Shown: piece by piece, positions 8,345 through 17,627 of the stretch | How the letters are laid out: the number at the start of each line of letters is the position of its first letter | How positions within the stretch are numbered: position 1 is the first letter of the stretch | DNA from: Azospirillum sp051124815 | GTDB lineage: Bacteria; Pseudomonadota; Alphaproteobacteria; Azospirillales; Azospirillaceae | Direction of reading: 5' to 3' | Assembly (NCBI RefSeq): GCF_051124815.1 | Contig: NZ_CP118485.1 | Coordinates: forward strand, 2,666,001-2,730,000 | DNA: 64,000 nucleotides | The notes under the pieces: model-generated | Seen by the model: the letters and a program-made list of their open reading frames with translations, nothing else | The model's database searches: none | Told to the model about the DNA's origin: nothing | Program-made: the position numbers and the translations under genes

Positions 8345-8397
8345 CCCCGTCTTCCTCACGGTTTTCTGCCGGCCGCCGCTGGGTTAGGATGGCGGCC

Positions 8398-8985
8398 ATG
8401 CCCATCGACATCAGCGGCTCCCAGCCTGACGGCCAGCCCGGCGACGGCCCCGCCCCCGCGGAGGGCGGCGGCGGAGGCGGTGCCGTGCGCGTGTTCTTCG
8501 ATGCCGTCCTCCATCCGCACCGCAGCCTGGGACGCACCGGCTTCCGGGTCCTGATGGGCGTGGTGGTGGCGATGAACCTGATCGTCGCCGGCATCTTCGT
8601 CTCCCACGGCGCCTGGCCGGTGGTGCCCTTCTGCGGGGTGGACGTGCTGGCGCTGTGGCTGGCCTTCCGCGTCAGCTACCGTTCCGCCCGCCAGTACGAG
8701 CGGGTGCGGCTGACCGAAAGCGCGTTGACGGTGCAGCGCGTCCACTGGAAGGCGCCGGAACGCCGCTGGTCCTTCCATCCCTATTGGCTGCGGATCACCC
8801 ACAACGAGCGCGCCGACCACGACCGCCGCGGCCCGGCCGGTCAGGTCACGCTGAGTTCGCACGGCCAGTCGGTGGGAGTCGGGTCCTTCCTGTCGCCGGC
8901 CGAGCGCTCCACCTTCGCCCGCGCGCTGGACGACGCGCTGCGCACCTGGCGCCGTCCGCCCTGCCCGCCGGCCGCCGCCGGATAG
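8398..8985 (+). CDS. DUF2244 domain membrane protein
   Basis: A 195-residue protein with a Gly/Pro-rich N-terminus (about 1-30) and two adjacent transmembrane helices (about 48-90). A cytoplasmic domain follows, containing the DUF2244-typical stretch 'SYRSARQYERVRLTESALTV' and a late 'GSFLSPAERSTFARALDDAL'. Function is unknown; in alphaproteobacteria this family is commonly found near nth. I chose ATG 8398, with AGGA eight bases upstream, over ATG 8389. Confidence 0.75.
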   Translation: MPIDISGSQPDGQPGDGPAPAEGGGGGGAVRVFFDAVLHPHRSLGRTGFRVLMGVVVAMNLIVAGIFVSHGAWPVVPFCGVDVLALWLAFRVSYRSARQYERVRLTESALTVQRVHWKAPERRWSFHPYWLRITHNERADHDRRGPAGQVTLSSHGQSVGVGSFLSPAERSTFARALDDALRTWRRPPCPPAAAG

Positions 8986-8998
8986 GGACCGGCCTTGC

Positions 8999-11392
8999 TT
9001 ACGATCCCTGGCTGAGCGCCTCCGCCAGCGCGCGGTCCTGCGGCCGGCTGCCGGCGACGACCTGCATGTGCGGGAACGGGATCTCGATCCCCAGCTCGTC
9101 GAAGCGCTTCTTCATCCGCTTGTTGAAGGCGCGCTGGACGCCCCACTGCTTGATCGGCCGCGTCTTGAAGCGGGCGAGGATGACGATGGCGGAATCGGCG
9201 AACTTGTCGACGCCCATCACCTCCAGCGGAGCCAGGATGTCGGGGGCGAAGTCCGGATCGGCCTGCATCTCCTTGCCCAGCTCCACCAGCGTGTCGATCA
9301 CATGGTCGGGGTCCTCGTGATAGGCGACGCTGACGTTGAAGACGGCGAAGGAGAAGTCCTTGGTCAGGTTCTTCACCGTCGTCACCGAGCTGAAGGGGAT
9401 GGAATGCACCGCCCCCGCCGCATCGCGCAGCCGGATCGAGCGGATGGAGATCGCCTCGCACACGCCGGAATGGCCGCCGCCGACATCGACCACGTCGCCG
9501 ACCGAGATGGAATCCTCGAACAGGATGAACAGGCCGGTGATGATGTCCTTGACCAGCGTCTGCGATCCGAAACCGATGGCCAGACCGACGACACCGGCAC
9601 CGGCCAGCAGCGGGGCGATGTTCACCCCCAGTTCCGACAGGGTGATCAGCGACACCATCGTCACCAGCAGGATCAGGAAGGCGTTGCGCAGCAGCGGCAG
9701 CAGCGTGCGCATGCGGGCGCTGCGTTCGATCTTGGTACCGTTGCTGTCGGTGCTGGTCAGGAAATGCTCGATCAGCGCGCTCACCACCTCCCAGGCGACG
9801 ATGGCGCCGGCCAGCAGCAGGCCGATGGAGATGGTGCTGCCGAGGACACGGCGGCCGATCGTCGATTCCACCAGACCCAGCGTGTCGATGCCCCAGCCGT
9901 TCAGCGCGACGCCCAGCGCCACCAGCCAGATGACGGCCTTGCCGATGCGCTGGACGACGGGAAGATAGTGGAAGGCGCGGGTGTGGAGCTGCGGCAGGTT
10001 GCCGGCCAGCTCGCGGTTCATCGTCAGGCCACGGCGCAGCGTACGGTTCAGGCCGGTCACCAGCAGCCGCGCCACCACCACCGACAGCACGGTCACGGCG
10101 GTGCCGCGGGCCAGATACTCGAAGCCGCCATAGACGTTCAGCACCCACACGCCCAGCGTCACCACGACATAGAGGATGGCCAGGACGTGCCAGATCTCGG
10201 CGAAGCGGCGGCGTGCGGTGCGCAGGACCGCGCCCTGCCCTTCCGCCTCGCGCCGGGCGGTCGCCAGCGGGTCGCCGTCGCCCGACAGCGGGTTGCCGCG
10301 CATCCACTCGGCGACGCCGACGCGGTTCTGCAGGATCAGCGCGATCAGCATGCCGGCGATCACCACCCCCAGCAGCTTCAGCAGCGCGCCGTAGGCGCCC
10401 AGCGGCAGGCCCAGCACATAGGCGCCCTCCGCCAGGAAATAGCCGTAGACCGCCACCGCGATCAGCCGGCGCGACCAGATGTAGCAGCGGCGGGCCCCTG
10501 CGTCGCTGGTGTGGACCAGCCGCAGGTTGGGCGCGTCCGGCGCGAACAGCATCCGCACCAGAATCAGCAGCGCCTGGGTGATGACGGTGGCGTTCACCAC
10601 CGCCAGCGCCACCAGCCGCACGCGCGGCGCCGGCTCCGTCACCGACAGGATGGTGTAGGCGACGACGATGAACCCCAGGATCGGCGCCAGCTCCAGCACC
10701 GCGCGGCCCAGCAGCATCGGGATGCGCAGCAGGGTGGAGCCGACATGGCGGGCGGCCATCGCCTGACGCGGCCGGCTGAGCAGCCAGCTGATCCCGCGGG
10801 CGGCGGCGGCGCCGACGGCGAGGATCATCGCCAGCTGGATGGCGATCTGCACCCAGCGGTCGCGCGCCGTGTCGTCCTGCGCCTGCCGCTGCATCCAGGA
10901 CAGCGCCCCCGGCAGGTCGGAGAAGACGTTGGCGACCTGCACCAGCTGGCGGCTGACCACGTCCATCCGCGCCGCCAGGAAGGCAAGCGCGCGGGCGCCG
11001 AGCGTCTGCGGCAGCGCCGACTCGCCCTCCGCCTCCTTGGCCTGGGCGAGGCCGCGCTGGGCGGCGATCAGGTTGCGCAGCTGGCCGACCAGCTGCGTGC
11101 GCGCGTCCTGGTTCTCCAGCGTGCCGACCAGCGCCTCCAGCTGCTGCACCGTCGCCTCGTCGACCACCACCGGGGCGGCGGAGGCGGGGGCGGCACCGCT
11201 GGCCGGGGCGGCGGCTGGTGCGGCGGCAGCAGCAGCAGGCGCCGGCGATGCGGCCAGCGCGGCGGAGCCCGCCAGCCCCGTTCCGGCGAGCAGGGCCGCC
11301 AGCAGCAGGACGGCGAAGCCGCCGGACAGGAACAAACGCCAGGCGCGTGCGAGGGAGGGTGCGGCGGGCGTCGCGGACCGGATCATCGGCAA
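8999..11392 (-). CDS. Mechanosensitive channel, MscS family, large form
   Basis: A 797-residue inner-membrane channel that would release solutes on hypo-osmotic shock. The N-terminus has a signal peptide-like segment (about 20-48) and an Ala/Pro-rich periplasmic region. Roughly ten hydrophobic segments follow (about 165-560). The conserved MscS pore and beta domains lie near the end: 'GVNIAPLLAGAGVVGLAIGFGSQTLVKDIITG' followed by 'EDSISVGDVVDVGG'. The glycine/alanine-rich pore helix and the downstream beta domain are the diagnostic parts. Length is more like YbdG/KefA-type multi-TM members than the 286-residue MscS. No operon partner is visible. Confidence 0.88.
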   Translation of the reverse strand: MPMIRSATPAAPSLARAWRLFLSGGFAVLLLAALLAGTGLAGSAALAASPAPAAAAAAPAAAPASGAAPASAAPVVVDEATVQQLEALVGTLENQDARTQLVGQLRNLIAAQRGLAQAKEAEGESALPQTLGARALAFLAARMDVVSRQLVQVANVFSDLPGALSWMQRQAQDDTARDRWVQIAIQLAMILAVGAAAARGISWLLSRPRQAMAARHVGSTLLRIPMLLGRAVLELAPILGFIVVAYTILSVTEPAPRVRLVALAVVNATVITQALLILVRMLFAPDAPNLRLVHTSDAGARRCYIWSRRLIAVAVYGYFLAEGAYVLGLPLGAYGALLKLLGVVIAGMLIALILQNRVGVAEWMRGNPLSGDGDPLATARREAEGQGAVLRTARRRFAEIWHVLAILYVVVTLGVWVLNVYGGFEYLARGTAVTVLSVVVARLLVTGLNRTLRRGLTMNRELAGNLPQLHTRAFHYLPVVQRIGKAVIWLVALGVALNGWGIDTLGLVESTIGRRVLGSTISIGLLLAGAIVAWEVVSALIEHFLTSTDSNGTKIERSARMRTLLPLLRNAFLILLVTMVSLITLSELGVNIAPLLAGAGVVGLAIGFGSQTLVKDIITGLFILFEDSISVGDVVDVGGGHSGVCEAISIRSIRLRDAAGAVHSIPFSSVTTVKNLTKDFSFAVFNVSVAYHEDPDHVIDTLVELGKEMQADPDFAPDILAPLEVMGVDKFADSAIVILARFKTRPIKQWGVQRAFNKRMKKRFDELGIEIPFPHMQVVAGSRPQDRALAEALSQGS

Positions 11393-11493
11393 TTCACTCG
11401 TCTGGTCTTCGGAATGCGGCGGAGGAAAAGCGGCAAGGCGGAACCCTGGCGCGGAACCGTGGCTTTACTATGCCGGGCTTCGGGAAGTTAGTT

Positions 11494-11544
11494 CTCCCGC
11501 TTGCGCTTGCCAACCCGACCGGCTGTTCCTTTTTTAAGCGGGAG
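11494..11544 (+). promoter_or_regulatory. Long-loop inverted repeat upstream of the oxidoreductase gene
   Basis: CTCCCGCTT (11494-11502) and AAGCGGGAG (11536-11544) form a perfect 9-bp stem around a 33-base loop that ends in a T-run. It lies 40 bases before the start codon at 11585. It may be a leader structure or a terminator of upstream read-through. Confidence 0.35.
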
Positions 11545-11584
11545 CCCCACCGGCAACGCCGGAACCGCAAGAGAAGGACCAGCC

Positions 11585-12298
11585 ATGAACGACACGCCCG
11601 CCGGATCGGATGGAAGCAGCGGATTGGAACCGGATCGAGAGATCGGGCAGGACGGCGCAGTCCGCGACAAGCTGGTCGCCGTCAAGGAGCAATGGGCGCG
11701 CGACGGCCGCGCGCTGACCGGCCACGCCGCCGACCCGGCGCGCGACCGGCTGCCGCCCGGCCAGCGTCTGGTGACCGACTGGCCGGTGCTGGACCTCGGC
11801 ATCACGCCGAAGGTGACGACCGCCAACTGGACGCTCGCCGTCGACGGGCTGGTGGAGAACCCGCTGTCCTGGAGCTGGGACGATTTCCAGGCCCAGCCGC
11901 AGGAGAGCTTCGTCTCCGACATCCACTGCGTCACCACCTGGTCGCGCTACGACAACCGGTGGGAGGGCGTCAGCGCCCGCCGCCTGCTGGAACTCGCGCG
12001 GCCGAAGCCGGAGGCGCGCTTCGTCGTCTTCCATTCCTTCGACGGCTACACCACCAACGTCGCCCTTTCGGACTTCGACGACGACGGCGTGCTGCTCGCC
12101 ACCACCTGGGAAGGCCAGCCGATCAGCCGCGACCATGGCGGCCCGGTGCGGATCGTGCTGCCCAAGCTGTATTTCTGGAAGAGCGCCAAGTGGGTGAAGC
12201 GGATCGAGCTGCTGGCCGGCGACCGCAAGGGCTATTGGGAGGTCCGCGGCTACAACAACCACGCCGATCCGTGGCTGGAGGAACGCTATTCCGACTGA
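11585..12298 (+). CDS. Sulfite-oxidase-like molybdopterin oxidoreductase
   Basis: A 237-residue soluble protein of the oxidoreductase molybdopterin-binding domain family (YedY/sulfite-oxidase fold). Cys115 in 'DIHCVTTWSRYDNRWEG' is the expected thiolate ligand of molybdenum. The downstream 'HSFDGYTTNV' and 'DHGGPVRIVLPKLYFWKSAKWVKRIEL' are typical of the fold. There is no Tat signal peptide, unlike MsrP/YedY, so it is probably cytoplasmic and its substrate unknown. The start at 11585 follows GAGAAGGA. Confidence 0.85.
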   Translation: MNDTPAGSDGSSGLEPDREIGQDGAVRDKLVAVKEQWARDGRALTGHAADPARDRLPPGQRLVTDWPVLDLGITPKVTTANWTLAVDGLVENPLSWSWDDFQAQPQESFVSDIHCVTTWSRYDNRWEGVSARRLLELARPKPEARFVVFHSFDGYTTNVALSDFDDDGVLLATTWEGQPISRDHGGPVRIVLPKLYFWKSAKWVKRIELLAGDRKGYWEVRGYNNHADPWLEERYSD

Positions 12299-12323
12299 AG
12301 GGTACGAAGCGGCTCCTCCCCCC

Positions 12324-12494
12324 AGGGTAACCGCATATGGCAAATATAATCCTACACAAGGAAGCACGTCATTCCCGCGAAGGCGGGAATCCAGCCGTTT
12401 CAGTCGTTTTGCACGATAGTTTCCTGGATCCCCGCCTTCGCGGGGATGACGGAAGTCCTTTTATGGGATTCCGGATTCCATATGCGATTGCCCT
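12324..12494. repeat. Miniature inverted-repeat element, copy 2
   Basis: A 171-bp relative of the element at 1566-1729, in the same orientation. The right terminal repeat (12478-12494) is identical; the left (12324-12340) differs at two positions. Relative to copy 1 it has a 7-bp tandem duplication (GGATTCC) just inside the right end, which accounts for the length difference. The interior is otherwise nearly identical, including both inner palindromes. It lies between the oxidoreductase gene and tRNA-Arg. Confidence 0.85.
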
Positions 12495-12554
12495 GCTCCT
12501 CCGCCAAAAGCCACTTTCACCTTGCCGGCGAAACCGTTAAGGTGCGGCGCAAGT

Positions 12555-12631
12555 GGCCCCGTAGCTCATCAGGATAGAGCGCGAGTTTCCTAAACTTGAG
12601 GCAGCAGGTTCGAGTCCTGCCGGGGTCACCA
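12555..12631 (+). tRNA. tRNA-Arg (anticodon CCU)
   Basis: A 77-nt cloverleaf. The acceptor stem GGCCCCG pairs with CGGGGTC. The D arm is GCTC...GAGC, and the anticodon stem CGAGT/ACTTG encloses TTCCTAA (anticodon CCT). The T arm is GCAGG-TTCGAGT-CCTGC. The 3' CCA is genomically encoded. It would read AGG codons, which are rare in a genome this GC-rich. Confidence 0.95.
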
Positions 12632-12650
12632 CTTCCGCCAAGCGCCATAT

Positions 12651-13133
12651 TCAGTGCGCAACGATGGCGCAGACCACGGCCTTCGTCGCCTTGGCCAGAT
12701 CGGCGGGGGCCAGCACGATCTGCAGGCCGCGCCGGCCGCCATTCACCACCATTTCCGGCAGCGCTTCGGCGCTCGCGTCGATGAAGGTCGGCAGCGGCTT
12801 CTTCTGGCCCAACGGGCTGATGCCGCCGACCAGGAATCCCGTGGTCTTTTCCGCCAGCGCCGGATCGGCAAGGTCGGCCTTCTTCGCCTTCGCCGCCGCG
12901 GCGATGGCCTTCAGGTCCAGCTTGGCCGCGACCGGAATGACGGCGCAGGCCAGCGCCTTGGGCTCCAGCTGGACGATCAGGGTCTTGTAGACGATGGCGG
13001 GGTCGAGCCCGAGGGATTCGGCCGCGTGCAGGCCGATGGCGTCGGCCGACGGATCGTACTCGTATTCCATCAGCCGGAAGGCGACGCCCGCCGCCTTCGC
13101 CGCATTGACCGCCGGGGTCACCTTCGCCGCCAT
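12651..13133 (-). CDS. ybaK: YbaK/EbsC family aminoacyl-tRNA deacylase
   Basis: A 160-residue protein of the YbaK/ProRS-editing-domain family, which hydrolyses mischarged Cys-tRNA(Pro) and related species. Recognisable stretches are 'HAAESLGLDPAIVYKTLIV', the conserved lysine-containing 'KLDLKAIAAA', and 'TGFLVGGISPLGQKKPLPTFID', which is the family GGxSPxG motif. It ends 19 bases from the tRNA-Arg gene, facing it. The ATG at 13133 was chosen; a GTG at 13142 is also possible. Confidence 0.92.
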   Translation of the reverse strand: MAAKVTPAVNAAKAAGVAFRLMEYEYDPSADAIGLHAAESLGLDPAIVYKTLIVQLEPKALACAVIPVAAKLDLKAIAAAAKAKKADLADPALAEKTTGFLVGGISPLGQKKPLPTFIDASAEALPEMVVNGGRRGLQIVLAPADLAKATKAVVCAIVAH

Positions 13134-13220
13134 GCTCCACACCGCTCACTGACAAACAGCGGCGGGAGCTTGGCAGGCGGCGTTATGGGTGTAAAGCCCT
13201 GCAGGATGCGCGGGGCTGTG

Positions 13221-13372
13221 CCCCCTCCCTAACCCTCCCCCACCTTCGGTGGGAGAGGGGACTGCCGCCGTTATGCAAACTCACCCTCCACTGCGATCGG
13301 ACCGGCCTTCGGCCGGCCGAGGGCGAAACCCGCGGCGAAGCCGTGGGAGGGAGGGGGCAGTGCCGCCGGATG
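13221..13372. repeat. GC-rich palindromic repeat (second family), copy 1
   Basis: A hairpin-forming tract (CCTCCCCCACCTTCGGTGGG) is followed by GGGGACTGCCGCCG. A purine-rich complement-like tract (GGGAGGGAGGGGGCAGTGCC) closes the region. The same hairpin plus GGGACTGCCGCCG recurs at 46465-46512, so this is a dispersed intergenic repeat rather than a gene part. Confidence 0.55.
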
Positions 13373-13374
13373 CC

Positions 13375-14043
13375 TCACTCCATCCCGCGCGAGGACGGGT
13401 TGCCGATCATCGTCAGGAATTCGCGGCGGGTCGACGGGTCGGTGCGGAAGGCGCCCAGCATGCGGCTGGTCACCATCGTCACGCCGGTCTTGTGGATGCC
13501 GCGGGTGGTCATGCACTGGTGCTGCGCCTCCACCACCACGGCGACGCCCTCGGGCTGCAGGACCTCGTCGATGGTGTTGGCGATCTGCGCCGTCATCTTC
13601 TCCTGGATCTGCAGGCGCTTGCCGTAGGCCTCGACCAGACGCGCCAGCTTGGAGATGCCGACGACGCGGCGGCGCGGCAGATAGGCGACATGCGCCTTGC
13701 CGATGATCGGCACCATGTGGTGCTCGCAATAGGACTCCACCCGGATGTCGCGCAGCACGACCATCTCGTCGTAGCCGTCGGTCTCCTCGAAGGTGCGCGA
13801 CAGGATCTCGACCGGGTCGATGCCGTAGCCGGCGAAGAATTCCTCGTAGGAGCGGACGACCCGGTCCGGCGTGCCGACCAGCCCTTCGCGCGCCGGGTCG
13901 TCGCCGGCCCAGCGGATCAGGGTGCGCACGGCCTCTTCCGCCTCGGCGCGGGACGGACGGGCGTCGGGCCGGGACAGGCCGGGGCCGCGCAGCACGTTGT
14001 CGGCGACCGGGGGCTTGGCGTGCGGGGTCTTGGTAGCCGTCAC
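13375..14043 (-). CDS. folE: GTP cyclohydrolase I
   Basis: Catalyses GTP to 7,8-dihydroneopterin triphosphate, the first step of tetrahydrofolate synthesis. The 222-residue product has the zinc and active-site motif SYCEHHMVP, with Cys106 and His109 as ligands. The third ligand is Cys177 in EAQHQCMTTRG, matching the C110/H113/C181 set of the E. coli enzyme. The start is GTG 14043 after AAAGGATG; no ATG in frame fits better. The N-terminal 30 residues are a Pro/Lys-rich extension usual in alphaproteobacteria. A candidate promoter lies about 280 bp upstream. Confidence 0.95.
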   Translation of the reverse strand: MTATKTPHAKPPVADNVLRGPGLSRPDARPSRAEAEEAVRTLIRWAGDDPAREGLVGTPDRVVRSYEEFFAGYGIDPVEILSRTFEETDGYDEMVVLRDIRVESYCEHHMVPIIGKAHVAYLPRRRVVGISKLARLVEAYGKRLQIQEKMTAQIANTIDEVLQPEGVAVVVEAQHQCMTTRGIHKTGVTMVTSRMLGAFRTDPSTRREFLTMIGNPSSRGME

Positions 14044-14443
14044 GGGAACATCCTTTCCATAACTAGGAACACCCTGAACTGGGAAACACCCTGCGCGAAG
14101 CCGATGACCGCAATCCGACGGCCGCCGCGCAACACGCCCATCGTGTCTGGCGTCAGTACGGAGCCGATGCCTCGGCGGATCAACCGAACGGCCCGCAAGA
14201 CGAAAAGGAGCTATCCTTGACCGGAATGGCGGCGCCCGCCTTTCCGTTTCCGCCCGGTTTCTGTCGCCGGGCGCCACTTGGAAGTCCCTAGATAGGGTCC
14301 GGCCTATGGCCTTCAAGCTATGGACAAAGTACGGGCAGCCATGCGGATTGTCAAAGCCGCCTGTTAATTTCTTCCAATAACCACAAGCATTCTATTGTAT
14401 TATTCGTCTGCGTCCCGATTAGACGGTCGGCCGCGTCTTCCGA
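14044..14443. other. Intergenic region between folE and apaG
   Basis: About 400 bp with no credible gene. It holds the folE promoter candidate and an unusually AT-rich stretch (about 14362-14405, with TTAATTTCTTCCAATAACC) in an otherwise GC-rich window, just past the apaG stop. No RNA structure was recognised. Confidence 0.6.
14326..14354 (-). promoter_or_regulatory. Candidate sigma-70-type promoter for folE
   Basis: On the minus strand TTGACA is followed after 17 bases by TACTTT. That is a perfect -35 and a partial -10 (4 of 6). It would give a leader of about 275 nt before the GTG start. Confidence 0.45.
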
Positions 14444-14836
14444 TCAGTTCAGTTGCATCGGCTGGTGCGGGCTGTCCAGCGAGAAGGCCGGGATGGTCAC
14501 GTCGAAGGCGCGCCCGTCCTCCCCCTCCATGCCGTAGGTGCCGGCCATGATGCCGGACGGCGTGCCGAGCGGGGTGCCGCTGGTGTATTCGAAATGGTCG
14601 CCCGGCTCCAGCACCGGCTGCTCGCCGACCACGCCGGGTCCCCGCACCTCCTGCACGCGGCCCATGGCGTCGGTGATGCGCCAGTGGCGGGTGCGCAGTT
14701 GCACCGTCTCGTTGCCCTCGTTCTCGATGCGGACGTGATAGGCCCAGACGAAGCGCCCCTCGGCCGGAGCCGACTGGTCTTCCAGGAAGACGGGCTGGAC
14801 GGTGACGCGGATGTCGTGGGTGACGGCGGTGTACAT
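14444..14836 (-). CDS. apaG: ApaG domain protein
   Basis: A 130-residue single-domain ApaG protein with an immunoglobulin-like/FN3 beta-sandwich. It contains the conserved 'YHVRIENEGNETVQLRTRHWRITDAMGRVQEVRGPGVVGEQP' (shown here only as the region 38-80) and 'YTSGTPLGTPSGIMAGTYGM'. ApaG has been linked to cobalt/magnesium resistance and, in Salmonella CorD, to Mg/Co efflux; the biochemical role is unsettled. The start at 14836 opens with MYTAVTHDIRVTVQP, the typical N-terminus. Confidence 0.93.
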   Translation of the reverse strand: MYTAVTHDIRVTVQPVFLEDQSAPAEGRFVWAYHVRIENEGNETVQLRTRHWRITDAMGRVQEVRGPGVVGEQPVLEPGDHFEYTSGTPLGTPSGIMAGTYGMEGEDGRAFDVTIPAFSLDSPHQPMQLN

Positions 14837-15324
14837 GGCGGGCGGTCCGATGAACGGCACCGGCCGATGAACGGGCCGGCGGCTGGGGGTTTCGGGGGAT
14901 TTCCGGGTGGGCGGGCGGCGGTTCAGCGCAGGATAAGGTCCCCTCTCCGCACTGTCCAGAACGCGGCCGGGCAATGATGCGGCATCCCAGCCTTTGGCCG
15001 GCCTTTGGCCGCCCTTGGGCACGCACCACGATTGACACAGTCATGCACAGTCTTCGGGTCTGCATGGTCTTGCGACGGGGGGGCGACGATGATATATGCG
15101 CAAGTCCCAGCAACGGCCGATGAGCCTTGTCCATGTCTCGTTCGCACGCCCTTCGCATCCGACGACGGAGCCTCGCACCGCGCATCGCGGTTGCGGCCGT
15201 CCTTGGGTCGCGTGCGAACGCCAAAGGCACAACGGGGACCTGACACCCCCGGCCTTCCGGCGGCGGCGCGATCCGCCCTCCAAAGCCTTCTGAGAAGACT
15301 TTCTTCCCGCCGGGAGCCCCACAC
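14837..15324. other. Divergent intergenic region, no gene seen
   Basis: About 490 bp between apaG and the acetyltransferase gene. Open frames here look non-coding by composition. A TTGACA occurs at 15032 on the plus strand without a matching -10. A short direct repeat (CCGATGAACGG at about 14847 and 14864) is present. Nothing else was recognised. Confidence 0.5.
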
Positions 15325-16041
15325 ATGATCATCACCGTCGAAGAGCCGAAGCACGCCGCCGCCATCGAAGCCCTGCTGGACGCCTCCTTCGGTCCCGACC
15401 GCTTCTCCAAGACCGCCTACCGGCTGCGCGACGGCGTCGACTCCATCCCCGCCCTGAACCTCGTCGCCATCGAGCATGACGAGCATGGGCGCGAGGTGGT
15501 GGTGGGCACCATCCGCTACTGGCCGATTCTGGTCGGTGGCGTCACCCAGTCCATCCTGCTCGGCCCGATCGCGGTCGCCGCCCATCTGCAGGGCAGCGGT
15601 CTGGGCAGCAAGATGATCCGGATGAGCCTGAACAAGGCGGTGGCGCTGGGCCACAAGTCGGTGATCCTGGTCGGCGACGCCCCCTATTACGAGCGGTTCG
15701 GCTTCTCCCGCGCCCTGACGCTGGGCATGGAGATGCCGGGTCCGGTCGACATGAGCCGGCTGCTGGGCCTGGAGCTGGTCGAAGGCTCGCTGGCCGGCGC
15801 CGCCGGCATGATCGGCAAGCCGGAGCAGGCGGACACGCAGGACGTGGCCATCGGCGAAACCTCGGTTCTTGGCCCGGTCCTCGGCCCGGTGCTGGCCACC
15901 TCCATCGAGATGCCGGCAGGAGACGCCTCCGTCCCTTTCAGCGCCCTGTTCAGCCGGACGGCGGCGGAGCGAATCTGGACTGACCGGGTGCGCAGGACCG
16001 ACTGGTTCTGGCGCGACGGCCTGCAGGCCGGCGCGGCGTGA
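15325..16041 (+). CDS. GNAT family N-acetyltransferase, YhbS-type
   Basis: A 238-residue protein. The first 165 residues form a GNAT domain, with the acetyl-CoA loop seen as 'LGPIAVAAHLQGSGLGSKMIR' (Q/R-x-x-G-x-G/A variant) and a late 'ILVGDAPYYERFGFSRA' characteristic of YhbS-like members. The C-terminal 70 residues (from about 165) are not part of the core fold and include a repetitive 'LGPVLGPVLA'. The acetyl acceptor is unknown. Confidence 0.85.
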   Translation: MIITVEEPKHAAAIEALLDASFGPDRFSKTAYRLRDGVDSIPALNLVAIEHDEHGREVVVGTIRYWPILVGGVTQSILLGPIAVAAHLQGSGLGSKMIRMSLNKAVALGHKSVILVGDAPYYERFGFSRALTLGMEMPGPVDMSRLLGLELVEGSLAGAAGMIGKPEQADTQDVAIGETSVLGPVLGPVLATSIEMPAGDASVPFSALFSRTAAERIWTDRVRRTDWFWRDGLQAGAA

Positions 16042-16080
16042 CCTTTCCGGCGTGCGGAAAGCATAGGCTTGCAAACATGG

Positions 16081-16115
16081 GTGGGGCGAAGCGGGATTGA
16101 CTCGATTCGCCCCAC
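16081..16115. promoter_or_regulatory. Perfect 10-bp inverted repeat upstream of miaB
   Basis: GTGGGGCGAA (16081-16090) and TTCGCCCCAC (16106-16115) are perfect complements around a 15-base loop. There is no T-run, so it is either a factor-dependent terminator of the upstream gene or an operator/leader element for miaB, whose start is 107 bases downstream. Confidence 0.5.
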
Positions 16116-16221
16116 ACGCGATACCATCTTTTCAGGAGCGACGCCGAACCGACGGCGTGCCGCGCGCCACGCAGCACCGTGAGCGCGCTATTCGTTTTTG
16201 TTCTGAGCGGAAGGGTGCGGG

Positions 16222-17627
16222 TTGACCAAGAAGCTGTTCATCAAGACCTGGGGCTGCCAGATGAACGTGTACGACTCCGCCCGGATGGCGGACGTCCTGG
16301 CACCGCTGGGCTACCAACCGGTCGATGAGCCGGACGGCGCCGACATGGTGATCCTGAACACCTGCCACATCCGCGAAAAGGCCGCCGAGAAGGTCTTTTC
16401 CGAACTGGGCCGGCTGCGCCAGATGAAGGACCGCAAGGCGGAGGCCGAGGATGGCCGGATGATCCTGGCGGTCGCCGGCTGCGTCGCCCAGGCGGAAGGC
16501 GAGGAGATCGTCGCCCGCGCCCCCTTCGTCGACATGGTCTTCGGCCCGCAGACCTACCACACCCTGCCGGAGATGGTGGCGAAGGCCAGCCGTGCCGCCG
16601 GCAGCGTGCTGAACACCGATTTCCCGGCCGAATCCAAGTTCGACTTCCTGCCGGAGGAAGCCGGCAGCCAGGGTGTGTCCGCCTTCCTGGCGGTGCAGGA
16701 GGGCTGCGACAAGTTCTGCACCTTCTGCGTCGTGCCCTACACCCGCGGCGCCGAATTCTCCCGCCCCGCCGACCAGATCGTTGCGGAAGCGAAACGGCTG
16801 GTGGCCGGCGGCACGCGCGAGATCAACCTGCTGGGCCAGAACGTCAACGCCTGGCACGGCGACGGGCCGGACGGCACCACCTGGGGCCTCGGCCGACTGA
16901 TCCGCCGGCTGGCGGAGATCGACGGGCTGGAGCGCATCCGCTACACCACCTCGCACCCGCGCGACATGGCCGACGACCTGATCCGCGCCCATGCCGAGGT
17001 GCCGCAGCTGATGCCCTACCTGCATCTGCCGGTGCAGGCGGGGTCCGACCGCATCCTGGCGGCGATGAACCGCAAGCACACCGCCGACGATTACCGCCGG
17101 CTGGTCGACCGGCTGCGCGACGCCAAGCCCGATCTGGCGATGTCCGGTGACTTCATCGTCGGCTTCCCCGGCGAGACCGACGCCGACTTCGCCCAGACGC
17201 TGAAGCTGGTCACCGAGATCGGTTATGCGCAGGCCTATTCCTTCAAATACAGCCCGCGCCCCGGCACCCCGGCCTCGGTCGACGGATCCCAGGTGCCGGA
17301 AGAGGTGAAGGAGTCGCGGCTGGCGGCGTTGCAGCAGCTGCTGAATGCCCAGCAGGTCGCCTTCAATTACAGCTTCGTCGGCCGCAGCGTGCCGGTCCTG
17401 TTCGACCGGGTCGGGCGGCGCGATGGCCAGCTGCTGGGCCGCAGCCCGTGGATGCAGTCGGTCCATGCCGAGGCGAACGAACGGCTGCTCGGCCGCATTG
17501 TCGAGGTGCGGGTCGATGCGGCGCTCGCCAACAGCCTCGCCGGCACCGTGGTCACGGGTGAACACACCACCGGTGGACACACTGCCGCCTCTTCCTTCCA
17601 GCCTGCCGTAACCTTGGAGGCAAGCGC

